Of a DNA stretch of 64,000 nt, positions 7,160 through 15,683 are shown piece after piece; the first letter of the stretch is position 1; each line of letters starts with the position of its first letter. Below the pieces are notes generated by a model. That model made no database searches. It had not been told where the DNA came from and saw only the letters and a list, made by a program, of their open reading frames with translations. This DNA is from Streptomyces platensis. GTDB taxonomy: Bacteria > Actinomycetota > Actinomycetes > Streptomycetales > Streptomycetaceae. The stretch is taken from NCBI RefSeq assembly GCF_008704855.1, contig NZ_CP023691.1, forward strand, positions 3,844,001 through 3,908,000, written 5' to 3'. Position numbers and translations under genes: made by a program.

Positions 7160-9970
7160 ATGGCTGGTCAGAACGTTTCACAGCGCACCCACCGCTACGA
7201 CGCCTTCCTTTCCTACAGCCATGCGGCCGACAGCGCCAAGGCTGATCATCTTCGGCGGGGGCTACAGAATTTCGCGCGCAGCAGCTGGCGGCAATTACGC
7301 GCACTGCGCATCTTCCTCGACAATGCCTCGCTGTCGGCAAACCCGGGGCTGTGGCCCGAAATCGAGCGGCATCTCGCGGATTCCGGCGCCTTCATCCTGC
7401 TCGCCTGCCCGAGGTCCGCCGGATCGGACTGGGTGCAGAAGGAGATCAACTGGTGGCGCGCCGGCCTCGGGGCGCGGCGGATGCTGATCGTCGTCACCGG
7501 TGGCGAGCTGAAGTGGGACCACGGGGCAGGGGACTTCAACTGGGAGCACACCACCTGCCTGCCGCGCACCATGGCGGGGATGTTCAGCGACGAGCCGCGG
7601 TGGGTCGATCTGCGCTGGATGTCGGAAGCGGATCCCGGTTCGCTGCGGGACTCGCGCTTCCAGCAATGCGTGGCCGACCTGGCGGCCCCGCTGCACGGGC
7701 GCCCCAAAGAGGATCTGATCGGTGCGGACGTCACCCGGCAGCGCAGGACGAAGCGGCTCGTGCGCGGTGCGCTCGCCGTCATCACCGCTCTCGCCGTTGC
7801 AGCGGGCCTGGGGTGGGTGAACGCCGTCCAACAGCGGGACGAGGCCCAGCGGCAGGCCCTGCTGGCGACCTCGCGGCAGCTGGCCGCGACCGCCCTGAAC
7901 CTCAAGGACGGAAACCTTCGGCTGGCCTCGCTGCTGGCGATCGAGGCGTACCGCATGCAGGAGTCGCCCGAGGCCATCGCCACGCTGAACCGGCTCTCCA
8001 CGGACAGCCCTCATCTGGTGAGCATGATGTCGAGCGCGAAGGACATCAGCGCACTCGCCTTCAGCACGGACGACAAGACGGTCGCCGTCGGGGACGAGGG
8101 CGGTGCGGTGGCGGTGCGGCGCGCCGACAGCCGCGCCCTGCGCGCCCGGACCTCGCTGCCGGGCCGTATCACGGCAGTGGGCTTCAGCCAGGACGGGAAG
8201 CGGCTGGCCGCCGGGGACAGCAAGGGCAATGTGGGGGTCTATGACCTCACGCGCAAGACACTGCGACGGCTCGCTCCCCGGCCGAAAAGCGTTTCCTCAC
8301 TGGGATTCGGCATGGCGGGACAACTGGCCGTCGTGGACGAGGCCGGCACGGTGGCACTGTACGAGGAAAGCGGAAGGATGGTCCGCGCGAAGCACACCGG
8401 GCACTCCGGCACCGTGACCGTCTTCCAGAACGTCGACTCCCACCTTCTGGTGCGCGACAGGGTGGGTGGCGGCGCTCTGTACACCGTGCCCGAGCTGCGC
8501 ACGGTCCTGGAAAGCAACGAGTTCTCCCTGCCCGCCGGCCAGTACGTGCAGGCCGTCTCGAACGGTGGCCACTGCTTCGGCTACCTCAAATTCGGGCAGT
8601 TCATCAGCACCGGACTGCCGAAACGCAAGGGCCACGAGTCCCTCGCCGACACCTGCCCGGACTTCCCCGCGCTCCCCAACGAGGAAGCCAGGTTGCTGGC
8701 GCTGTCCGACAACGGCCGGATGGCCGTGGGCACGGCGTCCGGCATCACGGTGGCCGACGCGCAGACCAAAGGGGAGACCGGTCGGCTCCGCACGCTCACC
8801 GGTGTCGGCCGCCCCTCGCTGCTGCGGTTCTCGGATTCGGGAGAAAGGCTCGCTTCCGCACACGGCCGGACGGTCGCGCTGTGGAACCTCCAGCAGTCAT
8901 CCCGGACGGCCCATGCACATGGCCTGCCCCTCTCGGATGACGAGACCATGATCCACAGCCCGGCGCTGGCCGTCGGCCCGGACGGCCAGGTCGCCTGGGA
9001 CAACCCCCTGCAGGACGACACCTTCGGCAAGGAAACCAGGCTGCACGTCTGGAGCCCGAAGCGCCGCGGCATGCTCGTGGGCGGGGAGGATGCCCTCTAC
9101 GACGCGCTCGCCTTCAGCCCCGACGGCCGGACCCTGTACGCCGGCCTGTCCGGCGGCGTGCAGTCATGGCAGATCCAGGACACCCGCCTGGTGAAACGGC
9201 GCACGGTGGCCTTCTCCGGACCGCAGGACGACTACCGGGACCCGATCGCGATCAGCCCGCGCGCGGACGGCTCCCTGGTCCTCACCACGGACGACGGGGC
9301 CGTCCATGTCGCCGGCCCGTCGGCGCAGCGCACCCGGATCGCGGTACCACGCGGTACCGGCGACCCTCATCGCGGCCTGCTCTCCTCATTGAGCGACGAC
9401 GGCCGGACGGCCGCGGTGGAGAACACCGACGGCGCCGTCGACCTCTACGACGTCGACTCCGGCCGGAAGACGCAGTCGGTTCGCCTGGACGGCGAGAAGG
9501 TGAATGCGCTCGCGCTGGCCGGCGGGGGACACGCGCTGTTCCTCGACGGCAGCAGAGGAACCTTCGCCCGCTGGGACCTGGACACACAGCGGTTCCGCTG
9601 GCGGAGCGACGAACCGAACGGGGCCCGGGTGACGTCGAGCGCGGACGGCCGCACGGTCCTCACCCTGGCCGACAGCGGCGCCTTGACCAGGTGGGACGCG
9701 GACACCGGGGACCGGCTGGGCGGCCCCGAGATCCCCATCCCGCTCCATACGATGTCCGGCAACGGCGGCATCGGGGAGCACACCGGCTTCGTGATGGACA
9801 GCGCAGGCACCCTGTGGACAGCCACCGAAGGCGGCGAGGTCCTCTCATGGGACTTCTCGGTGGCCTCCTGGATCGAGGGGCTCTGCCGGATCGCCGACCG
9901 CAACCTGACCGACGCCGAATGGCGCCGCTATGTGGGGACCGCCCCGCCGTCCCGGCCTACCTGTGGCTGA
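7160..9970 (+). CDS. TIR domain-transmembrane-WD40 repeat protein
   Basis: 936 residues. An N-terminal TIR domain (about 11-150) starts with RYDAFLSYSHAADS. It has FLDNASLSA in the middle and SAGSDWVQKEINWW, where E95 occupies the place of the catalytic glutamate of TIR NADases. A basic stretch and one TM helix follow (about 199-220). Next is the QALLATSRQLAATALNL / LASLLAIEAYRM linker common to WD40 STAND-like proteins. The rest is a degenerate WD40 propeller (repeated FS.DG..LA.G blocks). ATG at 7160 is chosen because GGGGGAA precedes it. Whether it cleaves NAD cannot be known from sequence. It is divergent from the SLATT gene. Confidence 0.85.
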   Translation: MAGQNVSQRTHRYDAFLSYSHAADSAKADHLRRGLQNFARSSWRQLRALRIFLDNASLSANPGLWPEIERHLADSGAFILLACPRSAGSDWVQKEINWWRAGLGARRMLIVVTGGELKWDHGAGDFNWEHTTCLPRTMAGMFSDEPRWVDLRWMSEADPGSLRDSRFQQCVADLAAPLHGRPKEDLIGADVTRQRRTKRLVRGALAVITALAVAAGLGWVNAVQQRDEAQRQALLATSRQLAATALNLKDGNLRLASLLAIEAYRMQESPEAIATLNRLSTDSPHLVSMMSSAKDISALAFSTDDKTVAVGDEGGAVAVRRADSRALRARTSLPGRITAVGFSQDGKRLAAGDSKGNVGVYDLTRKTLRRLAPRPKSVSSLGFGMAGQLAVVDEAGTVALYEESGRMVRAKHTGHSGTVTVFQNVDSHLLVRDRVGGGALYTVPELRTVLESNEFSLPAGQYVQAVSNGGHCFGYLKFGQFISTGLPKRKGHESLADTCPDFPALPNEEARLLALSDNGRMAVGTASGITVADAQTKGETGRLRTLTGVGRPSLLRFSDSGERLASAHGRTVALWNLQQSSRTAHAHGLPLSDDETMIHSPALAVGPDGQVAWDNPLQDDTFGKETRLHVWSPKRRGMLVGGEDALYDALAFSPDGRTLYAGLSGGVQSWQIQDTRLVKRRTVAFSGPQDDYRDPIAISPRADGSLVLTTDDGAVHVAGPSAQRTRIAVPRGTGDPHRGLLSSLSDDGRTAAVENTDGAVDLYDVDSGRKTQSVRLDGEKVNALALAGGGHALFLDGSRGTFARWDLDTQRFRWRSDEPNGARVTSSADGRTVLTLADSGALTRWDADTGDRLGGPEIPIPLHTMSGNGGIGEHTGFVMDSAGTLWTATEGGEVLSWDFSVASWIEGLCRIADRNLTDAEWRRYVGTAPPSRPTCG

Positions 9971-10053
9971 CGGCGGAGCGGCGTGCGACCGGTCAGGAGG
10001 CGACGGCGGCCGGTGGTCGACAGGCAGGCCTGCGATGCACCTGAATCCCGCCG

Positions 10054-11292
10054 TCACCCCGCCGGCTTCGGAGCGGACGGCCCCCAGAGCCCCTCCCCCG
10101 TCAGCCCCAGCAGCGAGATCGCGTTCCCGCGGACGATCCGCTCCACCACGTCCGGCGCCAGGTGGCCCATCTGGGACTCGCCGACCTCCCGCGACTTCGG
10201 CCAGGTCGAGTCCGAGTGGGGGTAGTCCGTCTCGTACAGCACGTTCCCCGCGCCGATCGCGTCCAGGTTCTTCAGGCCGAAGGCGTCGTCGAAGAAGCAG
10301 CCGTAGATGTGCTCGGTGAAGAGTTCGGACGGCGGGCGGAGGACCTTGTCGGCGACGCCGCCCCAGCCGCGGTTCTCCTCCCAGACCACATCCGCGCGCT
10401 CCAGGACATACGGAATCCAGCCGATCTGCCCCTCGGCGTACATGATCTTCAGGTCCGGGAAGCGGTCGAACTTACCGCTCATCAGCCAGTCGACCATCGA
10501 GAAGCAGCAGTTGGCGAAGGTGATCGTCGATCCGACGGCGGGCGGGGCGTCGGCGGAGGTCGAGGGCATCTTGCTGGACGAGCCGATGTGCATGGCGATG
10601 ACCGTGCCGGTCTCGTCGCAGGCGCGCAGGAACGGGTCCCAGTAGTCGGTGTGGATGCTGGGTAGCCCCAGGTGGGGCGGGATTTCGCTGAAGCAGACGG
10701 CCCGGACACCGCGGGCCGCGTTGCGCCGTACCTCCGCGGCGGCCAGCTCGGCGTCCCACAAGGGGATCAGCCCGAGCGGGATCAGCCGCCCGCGCGCCTG
10801 CGGGCCGCACCACTCCTCCACCATCCAGTCGTTGTAGGCGCGCACTCCCAGCAGGCCCAGTTCGCGGTCCTTGGCCTCCGTGAACGTCTGGCCGCAGAAA
10901 CGGGGAAAGGTCGGGAAACAGAGCGCCGACTGAACATGATTGACATCCATGTCGGCCAATCGGTCGGGCACGCTGAAGGAGCCCGGCCGCATCTGCTCGT
11001 AGGTGATGCCTTCGAGTTTGATGTCGTCGCGCGCATAGCCGACGGCCGTGTCGAGGCGGGTCAGCGGACGGTGCAGGTCTTCATAGACCCACCAGTCGGC
11101 TATCGGCCCGTCGTCACCGACGGCACCCATCTTTGGAGCGAATTTTCCGCCCACGAAGCTCATTTCCTTCACCGGCGCCCGAACAATGCGCGGGCCGGTG
11201 TCCTGGTACTTCGACGGGAGCCGGTCCCGCCAGACGTTGGGGGGCTCCACCGTGTGGTCGTCCACCGAGATGATCTTCGGGAAGGTCTCCAT
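10054..11292 (-). CDS. Amidohydrolase-2 family (ACMSD-like) metal hydrolase
   Basis: 412 residues of the amidohydrolase-2 family, which includes decarboxylases and hydrolases acting on carboxylated rings or cyclic intermediates. Seen are ISVDDHTVEPPNVW at the N-terminus (the usual metal HxH is replaced by DDHTVEP, as in many of this subgroup), AMHIGSSSK with a metal-binding histidine, and LYETDYPHSDSTWP near residue 365 with the metal-site aspartate. The C-terminal VERIVRGNAISLLGL helix is typical. It stands alone behind operator 4. ATG at 11292. It could remove CO2 or open a ring in the pathway; the reaction is not defined by sequence. Confidence 0.86.
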   Translation of the reverse strand: METFPKIISVDDHTVEPPNVWRDRLPSKYQDTGPRIVRAPVKEMSFVGGKFAPKMGAVGDDGPIADWWVYEDLHRPLTRLDTAVGYARDDIKLEGITYEQMRPGSFSVPDRLADMDVNHVQSALCFPTFPRFCGQTFTEAKDRELGLLGVRAYNDWMVEEWCGPQARGRLIPLGLIPLWDAELAAAEVRRNAARGVRAVCFSEIPPHLGLPSIHTDYWDPFLRACDETGTVIAMHIGSSSKMPSTSADAPPAVGSTITFANCCFSMVDWLMSGKFDRFPDLKIMYAEGQIGWIPYVLERADVVWEENRGWGGVADKVLRPPSELFTEHIYGCFFDDAFGLKNLDAIGAGNVLYETDYPHSDSTWPKSREVGESQMGHLAPDVVERIVRGNAISLLGLTGEGLWGPSAPKPAG

Positions 11293-11312
11293 GGCGGATA
11301 CGGTAGCGCTGA

Positions 11313-11329
11313 TCTGACGATGCGTCAGC
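11313..11329. promoter_or_regulatory. Regulon operator 4, TCTGACGATGCGTCAGC
   Basis: Core palindrome CTGACG-3-CGTCAG is perfect. It lies 20 bp upstream of the ATG of the amidohydrolase at 11292. The next gene, afsR at 11551, is divergent but more than 200 bp away. Confidence 0.8.
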
Positions 11330-11550
11330 TACCGGAAGAGGCGGACCGCATGGCAGGGGGCGCACGGAAGCTTCACCTCCGCGCCCCTGCCCTGCGCCAC
11401 CCCGCCTCCGTCACCGATCGTCCGAGGAGGCTTTGTGGACGGTCCGGACCCCTACTGACGTAAGCAGCCGCGACAAGGCAGACTGGCCGTTGCACACAGC
11501 GAGGTAGTGCGCACAGCGCGAACAGATGCCACACACGGCAGGGGGGCACC

Positions 11551-14478
11551 ATGGACGACGGTCCGGGGCGGGAGCGGCTCCGCTTCACCGTGCTCGGTCC
11601 CGTACGGGCCTGGCGCGGCGCAACACCGCTGGCAGCGGGCTCCCCGCAGCAGCGGGCGCTGCTCGCTGCGCTCTTGCTGCGCGGCGGCCGCACCGCCACC
11701 GCGCCCGAACTCGTCGATGCCCTCTGGGGCGACGAGCCGCCGCATGCCGCGCTCGCCGCGCTGCGCACCTACGCCTCCCGGCTCCGCAAGGCCCTGGGCG
11801 CCGACGCCCTGGTCAGCGAGTCCGGCGGCTATGCGATCCGCCCGGTGGACGGCCGCCCGCTGGACCTCGACCACGATCACGCCGAGCAGTACGCCGCCGA
11901 GGCGGAGAAGGCCCGGGCGACCGGCGACCGCAGCCGCGCCCGTGAACTCCTCGACAAGGCACTGGCGTTGTGGGAGGGCGAACCGCTGGCCGGCCTCGCG
12001 GGCCCGTACGCCGACACCCAGCGCACCCGCCTCGACGAATGGCGGCTGTCCCTCACGGAGTCCCGCCTCGAACTCATACTGGAAGCCGGCTGCCACGCCG
12101 ACGCGGTGTCCGAGCTGACCGCGCTCACCGCCGCCCACCCGCTGCGCGAACGGCTGCGCGAACTCCTCATGCTCGCGCTGTACCGCAGCGGACGGCAGGC
12201 CGAGGCGCTCGCGGTGTACGCCGACACCCGCCGGCTGCTCGCGGACGAGCTGGGGGTCGACCCGTGCGCCTCGCTCTCCGATCTCCAGCAGCGGATTCTT
12301 CAGGCGGACCCGGATCTGGACGCGCCCGCCGTCAGCTTCGACACCGACCCCGCCGCCTCCGCGGTGGTGCGCCCCCAGCAGCTTCCGGCCACGGTCGCCG
12401 ACTTCACCGGCCGCGCCGCCTTCGTCACCGAGCTCGGCGACCAACTCGCCACCGCCGAGGGCAGCGTGATGGCCGTCTCGGCCCTGACCGGCATCGGTGG
12501 CGTCGGCAAGACCACTCTCGCCGTGCATGTGGCCCACGCCGCCCGCGACCACTTCCCCGACGGACAGCTCTACGTCGACCTCCAGGGCGCCGGCCACAAC
12601 CCCTCCGAACCGGTCGCCGTCCTCGGCGCCTTCCTGCGCGCCCTGGGCACACCCGACGCCTCCATCCCTGATGGCCTGGAGGAGCGTTCGGCGCTCTTCC
12701 GCTCCATCCTGGCCGGCCGCCGGGTGCTGACCCTCCTGGACAACGCCCGGGACGCCTCCCAGGTCCGGCCGCTGCTGCCCGGCACGGAGGGCTGCGCCGC
12801 CCTGATCACCAGCCGCGCCCGCATGATCGACCTGGCCGGTGCCCATCTCGTCGACCTGGACGTGATGAGCCCGGAAGAAGCGCTCGCGCTCTTCACCCGC
12901 ATCGTCGGCGAGGAACGTGTCACCTCGGAACGGCAGGCCGCCATGGCCGTCGTCGGGGCCTGCGGCTTCCTCCCGCTGGCCATCCGTATCGCCGCCTCCC
13001 GGCTGGCCGCCCGCCGTACGTGGACGGTGTCCATCCTGGCCCGCAAGCTCGGCGACGAGCGCCGCCGCCTGGACGAACTCCGGGCCGGCGACCTCGCCGT
13101 GAAGGCCACCTTCGAGCTGGGCTACAAGCAGCTGGAGCCCGCGCAGGCCCGTGCGTTCAGGCTGCTGGGGCTGGCGGACGGCCCGGACATCTCACTGGCC
13201 GCAGCCGCCGCCGTGCTTGACATGGACACTGAGGACACCGAGGAACTCCTCGAATCCCTCGTGGACAGCTCGCTCCTGGAGTCCGCCGCACCGGGCCGCT
13301 ACCGCTACCACGACCTGGTACGGCTCTACGCGCGTGCCTGCGCCGAGCGGGACGAACACCCGCCGTCGGAGCGGGACCTGGCGATCTCCCGGCTGCTGGA
13401 CTTCTATCTGGCGACCGCCGCACGGATGTACGCGCTCGAACGCCCGGGTGACCGCCTGATCGACCACATGGAGGCCACCAACTACCCGGGCCTCGTCTTC
13501 GCCGACCGTGCGGCGGCCCTGGAATGGCTGTTCAACGAGGCCGGATGTCTGCTCGCCTGTGCCCGGCAGTCCAGCAGCCCGGACACCCTGCGACGGGCCG
13601 CCGATCTGTTACTGCTCACCAAGGACCTGGCCGAATCCGGTGCCGACGCGCTCCAGTACGAGCAGGCCAACGTCACGCTGCTGACGGCCGCCCGGGAGGC
13701 CGGGGACCAGCACGCGGAAGCGCGCTTCCACCTGGCGCTCACGTACGTCCGCACGCTGTCGGGACGGCTGGACGAGGCCGATGAGAACGCCAAGTCCGCC
13801 ATGCTGCTCGGCCTTGCCTCCGAGGACCCCTACGTCTCGTCGTCCGCTCCCAATGACCGCGGGATCATCGCCAACGCGCAGCACCGCCATGCCGACGCGG
13901 AGGGTTATCTGCGACAGGCCCTGTCCGCTTTCCGCGACGACAAGAACCGGCAGGCCGAGGCCAGCGCCCTGTGCAATCTCTCCCGTGTCCATCTGGACAC
14001 CGGGCGCGTGGACAGCGCGATCGACCTGGCGGAAGAAGGGCTCTCGATATACCGCCGGCTGGGGGCCAAGCGCCGGCTCGCGAACGGTATGTACGCCCTC
14101 GCTCTCGCCTACACCCAGGCCATGCGCCTGGAGGAGGCGACCGAGCAGCTGACCGCCGCCCTGGCCATCTTCAGGGACAGCCGGCAGCGCTTCTGGGAAG
14201 GGATGACCAACTTCCGGCTCGCCGAGGTCGAGCTCGCCGCCCACCGGCCCGCCACCGCCGCCAACCATGCCGAACAGGCGCTCACCGCGCTGCGCGGCAT
14301 CGGCGGCGATTCCTGGCGCGCCACGGTCCTGACCACCCTGGGGCGCGCGCTGCACGCCCTCGGGCAGACCGGCCGTGCAAGGGTGTGCTGGCAGGAAGCA
14401 CTGGCTACGTTCGAGCGCCTGGGTTCCTCTGACGGCACCGCTGTGCAGGCACTTCTCTCGCCCACCGTGATCGCATAA
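11551..14478 (+). CDS. afsR: AfsR-type SARP regulator (BTAD, NB-ARC, TPR)
   Basis: 975 residues, near the length I recall for S. coelicolor AfsR (993). An OmpR-type DNA-binding domain lies at about 10-95 (RFTVLGPVRAW, SPQQRALLAALLLRGGRTATAPELVDALWG). The BTAD lies at about 100-255 and ends YADTRRLLADELGVDP. The NB-ARC ATPase has Walker A GIGGVGK at 314-320 and LLDNARDASQVRPLLPG as Walker B. C-terminal TPRs run from about 640. Known role of the family: a global activator of secondary metabolism, phosphorylated by AfsK and activating afsS. An afsS-like gene follows directly and an afsK-like kinase lies at 26-29 kb, which supports the name. A paralogue of AfsR cannot be excluded. Confidence 0.88.
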   Translation: MDDGPGRERLRFTVLGPVRAWRGATPLAAGSPQQRALLAALLLRGGRTATAPELVDALWGDEPPHAALAALRTYASRLRKALGADALVSESGGYAIRPVDGRPLDLDHDHAEQYAAEAEKARATGDRSRARELLDKALALWEGEPLAGLAGPYADTQRTRLDEWRLSLTESRLELILEAGCHADAVSELTALTAAHPLRERLRELLMLALYRSGRQAEALAVYADTRRLLADELGVDPCASLSDLQQRILQADPDLDAPAVSFDTDPAASAVVRPQQLPATVADFTGRAAFVTELGDQLATAEGSVMAVSALTGIGGVGKTTLAVHVAHAARDHFPDGQLYVDLQGAGHNPSEPVAVLGAFLRALGTPDASIPDGLEERSALFRSILAGRRVLTLLDNARDASQVRPLLPGTEGCAALITSRARMIDLAGAHLVDLDVMSPEEALALFTRIVGEERVTSERQAAMAVVGACGFLPLAIRIAASRLAARRTWTVSILARKLGDERRRLDELRAGDLAVKATFELGYKQLEPAQARAFRLLGLADGPDISLAAAAAVLDMDTEDTEELLESLVDSSLLESAAPGRYRYHDLVRLYARACAERDEHPPSERDLAISRLLDFYLATAARMYALERPGDRLIDHMEATNYPGLVFADRAAALEWLFNEAGCLLACARQSSSPDTLRRAADLLLLTKDLAESGADALQYEQANVTLLTAAREAGDQHAEARFHLALTYVRTLSGRLDEADENAKSAMLLGLASEDPYVSSSAPNDRGIIANAQHRHADAEGYLRQALSAFRDDKNRQAEASALCNLSRVHLDTGRVDSAIDLAEEGLSIYRRLGAKRRLANGMYALALAYTQAMRLEEATEQLTAALAIFRDSRQRFWEGMTNFRLAEVELAAHRPATAANHAEQALTALRGIGGDSWRATVLTTLGRALHALGQTGRARVCWQEALATFERLGSSDGTAVQALLSPTVIA

Positions 14479-14505
14479 GCGCGTTCACCGGGCGGTGGAC
14501 TCCGA

Positions 14506-14527
14506 CGTTTATCGATCGTTCATCGCG
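14506..14527 (+). promoter_or_regulatory. Candidate AfsR-binding direct repeat before afsS
   Basis: Two 11-bp units, CGTTTATCGAT and CGTTCATCGCG, lie head to tail between afsR and the afsS-like gene. OmpR-type SARP domains bind 11-bp-spaced direct repeats near -35, and AfsR is known to activate afsS. A third related CGTTCACCGGG lies at 14482, slightly out of phase. A matching -10 could not be fixed. Confidence 0.55.
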
Positions 14528-14693
14528 TCGGGCCACTCTTAACAACATCGATCCGCCGCCTCGGGGGGCAAGCGGCTCGGTGCCCAGGCCGCACAGTTAT
14601 CGTAAGCGGCCATGCTACGCCCGTCCGGCGGCCCACGGGGGAGTCGCCGGCCGGGTGACCAAGCAGTAAGCGCCCACACAGGAGTTGATCCAA

Positions 14694-14996
14694 GTGAACG
14701 CCGACAACAAGGCCGCAGTCCCAGGTGAGCGGGACATCATCCGGCCCATGGACAACCACCAGCCCATCAGCGGAGCCGGCGTCAGCACGCAGGTGAAGAA
14801 GTCCGAGGACCGGGATGTCCTCAAGCCCATGGACAACCACCAGCCCATCAGCGGAGCCGGCGTCGGCACCCAGGTGAAGAAGTCCGAGGACCGGGACGTC
14901 CTCAAGCCCATGGACAACCACCAGCCGATCGCCACGCCCCTGACGGACGACAATCACCAGCCCACTCCGGGGAACGGCGTTTCCAAGAAGGACTGA
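14694..14996 (+). CDS. afsS: AfsS-like DNHQP-repeat protein
   Basis: 100 residues, hydrophilic, built from near-identical 27-residue units: MDNHQPISGAGVSTQVKK then SEDRDVLKP, repeated once with one change, followed by two shorter DNHQP copies. AfsS proteins are small 'sigma-like' proteins with DNHxP-type repeats encoded just downstream of afsR and activated by it; this one is longer than the 63 residues I recall for S. coelicolor. GTG at 14694 is chosen because AGGAG lies nine bases upstream; the in-frame TTG at 14685 touches that site. No membrane segment or signal peptide. Molecular function of the family is unknown. Confidence 0.75.
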   Translation: MNADNKAAVPGERDIIRPMDNHQPISGAGVSTQVKKSEDRDVLKPMDNHQPISGAGVGTQVKKSEDRDVLKPMDNHQPIATPLTDDNHQPTPGNGVSKKD

Positions 14997-15060
14997 CGCC
15001 CGTTCACCACGACTCCGAGTGAGGGCCCGTCAAACCAACGGGGGGGTATTCGGGGGATCG

Positions 15061-15122
15061 CAGGGGCCGGTTTCGATGGCGCGGAGGGGATGCCATCGAA
15101 AACCGGTCCCTGCGGCGTTTTT
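15061..15122 (+). terminator. Rho-independent terminator after afsS
   Basis: Two 20-21 nt arms (15061-15080 and 15092-15112) pair with one mismatch and one bulge around an 11-nt loop. A short T-run (GTTTTTG) follows. It isolates afsS from the exported-peptide gene downstream. Confidence 0.85.
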
Positions 15123-15241
15123 GCCTTCCACCGCAAAACTGGCGATATTTCTCGCATTTCCATGATGATCGAACATCTGCCCGCAATTACCGCTAGCGTG
15201 TTTCGTGAACGTCAACCTCCCCTCTTCTCCAAGGAGTTGGA

Positions 15242-15433
15242 ATGACCCACGCAAAGAAGGCCTTTATCGTCGCCGGTATCGCGGCGGCCGCATTGGGCGT
15301 CGCCACGCTGCCCGCCACGGCCGACAACCACATGCCCGGGCCGCCGCACTCCCTGACGGCCCAGGCCGGCTCCCCGGCGATATCGCTGGACCGCCACGCC
15401 CCGCTGTCGCCGCCGGACAACCACATGCCCTGA
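15242..15433 (+). CDS. Small exported peptide with terminal DNHMP motifs
   Basis: 63 residues. A classic signal peptide (MTHAKKAFIVAGIAAAALG...) ends in a signal-peptidase site PATA. The predicted mature peptide of about 35 residues would begin with DNHMP and also end with DNHMP. AAGGAG lies five bases before ATG at 15242. The DNHxP motif is the same as in the intracellular AfsS-like protein one gene upstream, so the two look related although one is exported. It has its own terminator on each side, so it is a single-gene transcript. Function unknown; signalling is speculation. Confidence 0.72.
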   Translation: MTHAKKAFIVAGIAAAALGVATLPATADNHMPGPPHSLTAQAGSPAISLDRHAPLSPPDNHMP

Positions 15434-15508
15434 TCGCTCCACGGCGCGCACGCGGCATATCGCCCAGCGCCCTGGCCGCCGGCATGCGAGGCGAGGCGTA
15501 ACGCAGAG

Positions 15509-15552
15509 CGGGGGCCGGGCTGACGCCCGGACCCCGTTGCCCTTTTCCACCC
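15509..15552 (+). terminator. Terminator after the exported-peptide gene
   Basis: GGGGCCGGGC, loop TGAC, then GCCCGGACCCC pair almost perfectly and are followed by TTGCCCTTTT. It is short and strong and ends the 15242 transcript before the acyl-CoA ligase promoter. Confidence 0.75.
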
Positions 15553-15609
15553 TGTGGGCGGGCGCGTGCCGGATCAGCCGTCGCCGCCGGATTTTCCTCC
15601 TGCCCCACA

Positions 15610-15640
15610 TCTGACGACTCGTCAGTTCCGGTGCTACAGT
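15610..15640 (+). promoter_or_regulatory. Operator 5 over a predicted promoter
   Basis: TCTGACGACTCGTCAGT at 15610-15626. A plausible -35 (TGACGA, 15612-15617), a 17-nt spacer and a -10 (TACAGT, 15635-15640) fit the acyl-CoA ligase gene. The palindrome covers the -35, which is what a repressor site would look like. Confidence 0.68.
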
Positions 15641-15683
15641 GCCGCGGCACTCATCTGCCCTGCCAGCAGCCAGGAGGCGCCCC

